DNA from: Agroathelia rolfsii
Taxonomy: Eukaryota > Basidiomycota > Agaricomycetes > Amylocorticiales > Amylocorticiaceae
Direction: 5' to 3'
NCBI GenBank assembly: GCA_018343915.1
Contig: JABRWF010000007.1
Location: 310,001 to 374,000 of the forward strand
DNA: 64,000 bases
The position numbers were made by a program, and so were the translations under genes. The notes beneath the pieces were generated by a model. It saw nothing but the letters and a program-made list of their open reading frames with translations. It made no database searches and was not told where the DNA came from. Positions within the stretch are counted from its first letter, which is position 1; every line of letters begins with the position of its first letter. This document shows, piece after piece, positions 61,442 through 64,000 of the stretch.

Positions 61442-64000
61442 TTACGCTGGGAAGGTTCCCAGAGTAAATAACGTCTGTTTCGCCTTGCCTTTACCCTTGC
61501 CTTTCTTGCCCCCTCCTCCCACGGCGGCCGAACTTCCAGCAGCTGCAACATCTTCGCTTGCATTGCCATTAGAATCCGTTGATGTGCCACCACCACCCTT
61601 GCTACTCTCGCCTGATGGTGTAGACGACCACGCCGAGCTGGCTGGTGGTCCCGTGTCGCCCAGAATATTTTTCAGCGATGTGTTCCCACTGACTTGAGGC
61701 TTTTGTCGCATAAGTCCTGATGACGGGAGCTCCGGGAACGCTGCCTTGTTCAGTACAGCTGGCTTCTTGCTCGATGGCAGCGGTCGATTCTCACTCCTTA
61801 TGCTTACAGCCGGCGGAGATACCGATGAGGTGGGCGCCGCGGACTGTGGGGGGCGACTGCTTGATGCCCATGGCGTGTTGCGAATGCCTGGAGTTTGACG
61901 GTTGGATGGCCCAGCAGAGCTCTGAGACGTCAAGGCAGGGAATTGCACCGAGGGTGATGAAATCACTAGCGATGACGAAGATGAAGATGACGCAGCGGCT
62001 GCTTGGGCGACTCGGTCCCATACTTGTCGGGATGTTTGGTGCGAGGAACGAGAGGCCGCGGTGTGCTTCACATTGAGGACACGCCCACTTGCGATACCCG
62101 CATAACCTGGACCAGATGGGCCTGCAGGTATGAGATCAGGGAATTGTCTCCTTTGCTAAGATGGGTAAAAATCAGGTTACATGGATCCATCAGGATTACA
62201 CCTTGGAGATGACAATATACTTGCCTCAAGCTTAAACCCATTCCATGAGCCGAGTAAGTCCTGTTTCTTCTCGTCGTCGTCCAGCAAGTCCACGAGCGCT
62301 GTAATCAAGCTGGCGGTGTCATCAAGGTTGCGATCAACGATATTCCAAATCGTAGAGATAAGCCCACGCGCCGTTTCCTCGGAAGCACGATAGGCGCGTA
62401 TGACTGTCTTGACGGCATTAATGGCATTGCTCGAGTTTGGAGTCAGGTGACGCAGGCGTGTGAGGAATCCAGCGTATCTCCTACAGATAGAGTTAGTACA
62501 TTGGAAAATAATATGAAAGAAACAACATACTCCATTTGGACGGCATCCATCTCAAAAGGTGGTGTATCTGGTCGTGCCGATGAAGGCTGCCCAGAAGCTT
62601 GGCTTTGGGAAGTGATGCCGTGAGCATTACCTGAGCTACTCGCATCAGCGGTCAGATTGCCTCCAAAGGCCTCTCTTCTTCTTCCGCCACCACCTCCTTG
62701 TCTCTGTTGCTGTGGAGGAGGGTCTCTGTCTCGGGGACGTCCGCCTCGCCGTCCGGTATCTTCAAACTCGAAATCAGCTTGGACGCGACGAGCATCTTTC
62801 TTATCACGGGCGGACAATTCCATGCTATGCTCATCAACCATGTGCGCTTTGAGGTCAAGCACTGTGTTGAAAACTACGAATTTTTGTGCAAGACATGTTG
62901 ATTGTGTGCAGGGATGATGGGCAGCGTTGAAATGTCGTTCCTGAAAAATAACATGACATGAAGGAGGGGATCACAAACGATAGATGTTGATAACTTACCA
63001 AACTATCGTAGTTTTGAAAGCTGGTAGCCAATGTTCCATTAGTATATGCGCAGCAAAATCAAAAGCTGACTTACTAAAGATTCTGAATACCATTGCGTTT
63101 GCAAATAAAACACTCTTCATGTCTTTCGCGCATGTGAGAATACAATTCGTCATCGGAGAAGAAACATTCGCGGCAAAATTCACAAAGGGGATGAACACCT
63201 CCTTCCGGTTGCTCCTTGGGCTGTGATTTATACGAGCGATGCGGCATGGATGGTAAGTGAAGAGGGAGCTGAGATGGAAGATAGAGAGCGTGCTCGTGTG
63301 CGAAGATCTTCTTAGAACGAATGCAAAGATCGCTTTCAAAGGAGATTGAGCTGCGACACCGAGTCGAGTACAAGATTTAAACATACCACATAACCTTCCC
63401 ATGGGTTCCTCTAACATGGAGCTTGAGATCTCCCCAGCCCGTCGCGATATAGTCACAGTCCGAGCCTGGGCAGTTGAATCGAAGCAATATGAGAGTATCT
63501 TCCATCATCTCCTCGGTTTCAAAGAAAATTGATAGTTTGGTGTCCTTGAATTGTATGTTGTCCGGCGCATAAGATGAGAAGAGGGCATCGGGGGATTTGG
63601 TGAATATTACGGTTGATTGAGGTGTCTGTATACCATGAGAACCAGATCACATTCGGTCAAGGAGGTATTATACCTTGCAGAAAGTGCACTCCTGTTTCTT
63701 GTATAGCGCCCTGAGACGAAGCGCACATACATGACAAGTGCGATGATTACATTCCGAGACGGAATAGTATTTGACAGGCTCTGCACAGATAAAGCAAAAA
63801 TCTGCATCCTCGGAAACATCATTTTCCGCAGTTATTTGCTCGGCAGCGTCTTCAGCCCCTTCTGCATTGGATTTTCCAGACGAAGGATTTGACTCCTCTG
63901 GAGCAGTATGCTTGAGAGATCTTGCAGCCTGGCTAGATTTACCACCGCGACCTCCCCTACGATTCTTGTTACCAGAACGTCCCTTATTGCCTCCCGGTTG
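61442..64000 (-). CDS. HEL2: HEL2/ZNF598-type RING E3 ligase, 5' end outside window
   Basis: Ribosome-associated ubiquitin ligase that marks the 40S subunit of collided ribosomes. Reading from the right edge: Gly/Arg/Ser-rich N-part (NKNRRGGRGGKSSQAARS), then a RING (DFCFICAEPVKYYSVSECNH, RTCHVCALRL, QECTFCK). A C2H2-rich block follows: CPGSDCDYIATGWGDLKLH, CEFCRECFFSDDELYSHM, HEECFICKRNGIQNL, ERHFNAAHHPC and LDLKAHMVDEHSMEL. Then comes a basic/Gln-Gly-rich linker, a conserved helical part (AGFLTRLRHLTPNSSNAINA; RAYRASEETARGLISTIWN), and a Ser/Pro-rich tail with FPELPSSG and a final KGKGKGKAKQTLFTLGTFPA. RING plus zinc fingers in this order is diagnostic. The start codon lies beyond 64000, so the gene is truncated by the window edge only. 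Several short introns. Confidence 0.92.

Overview
The window is a piece of a fungal nuclear chromosome, most likely an Agaricomycete (mushroom-type basidiomycete). The genes are compact and cut by many introns of about 50-70 bases with GTRNGY donors and CTNAY-like branch points. The content is eukaryotic housekeeping genes plus families typical of Agaricomycetes: expanded P450s, a lineage-specific multi-spanning membrane protein family, and a repetitive P-loop NTPase family. No operons, CRISPR arrays, tRNA or rRNA genes were recognised. Exon boundaries were read by eye from splice motifs and protein-family continuity, so CDS coordinates run from start codon to stop codon and include introns.

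Layout. 0-2.1 kb: 3' part of cytosolic glutamyl-tRNA synthetase. 2.5-8.2 kb: two intact tandem paralogues of a HerA/FtsK-like P-loop ATPase, the least characterised genes here. 8.4-18.5 kb: dense housekeeping block with a Rab GTPase, ATP synthase epsilon, cytochrome oxidase subunit IV (COX5), a GIS2/CNBP seven-zinc-knuckle protein containing microexons, proteasome subunit Rpn8, a SWIM/RING protein, a cis-prenyltransferase and ATP synthase subunit j. 19.6-29.7 kb: accessory region in which a divergent pair (P450 on minus, membrane protein on plus) occurs twice; one membrane-protein copy is a pseudogene and a RING-finger gene sits inside the second unit. 30.4-36.8 kb: VPS11, COX16 and adenylosuccinate synthetase. 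36.8-43.4 kb: gene-poor, with one decayed NTPase-family relic. 43.4-58.4 kb: MFS monocarboxylate-type transporter, fibrillarin, protein O-mannosyltransferase (PMT2 type), eEF1A, eIF4A and a dual-specificity phosphatase. 58.4-61.4 kb: gene-poor. 61.4-64 kb: 3' part of a HEL2/ZNF598-type ubiquitin ligase.

How the genes relate: several serve translation and ribosome quality control (GluRS, eEF1A, eIF4A, fibrillarin, HEL2, GIS2), and four serve oxidative phosphorylation (ATP15, COX5, ATP18, COX16). Others serve the secretory/endolysosomal route (Rab, VPS11, PMT2, dolichol synthesis by RER2). The points most worth a second look are the tandem HerA-like ATPases with a shared GC-AG intron, two consecutive 3-nt microexons plus an 8-nt microexon in the GIS2 homologue, and the duplicated P450/membrane-protein module.
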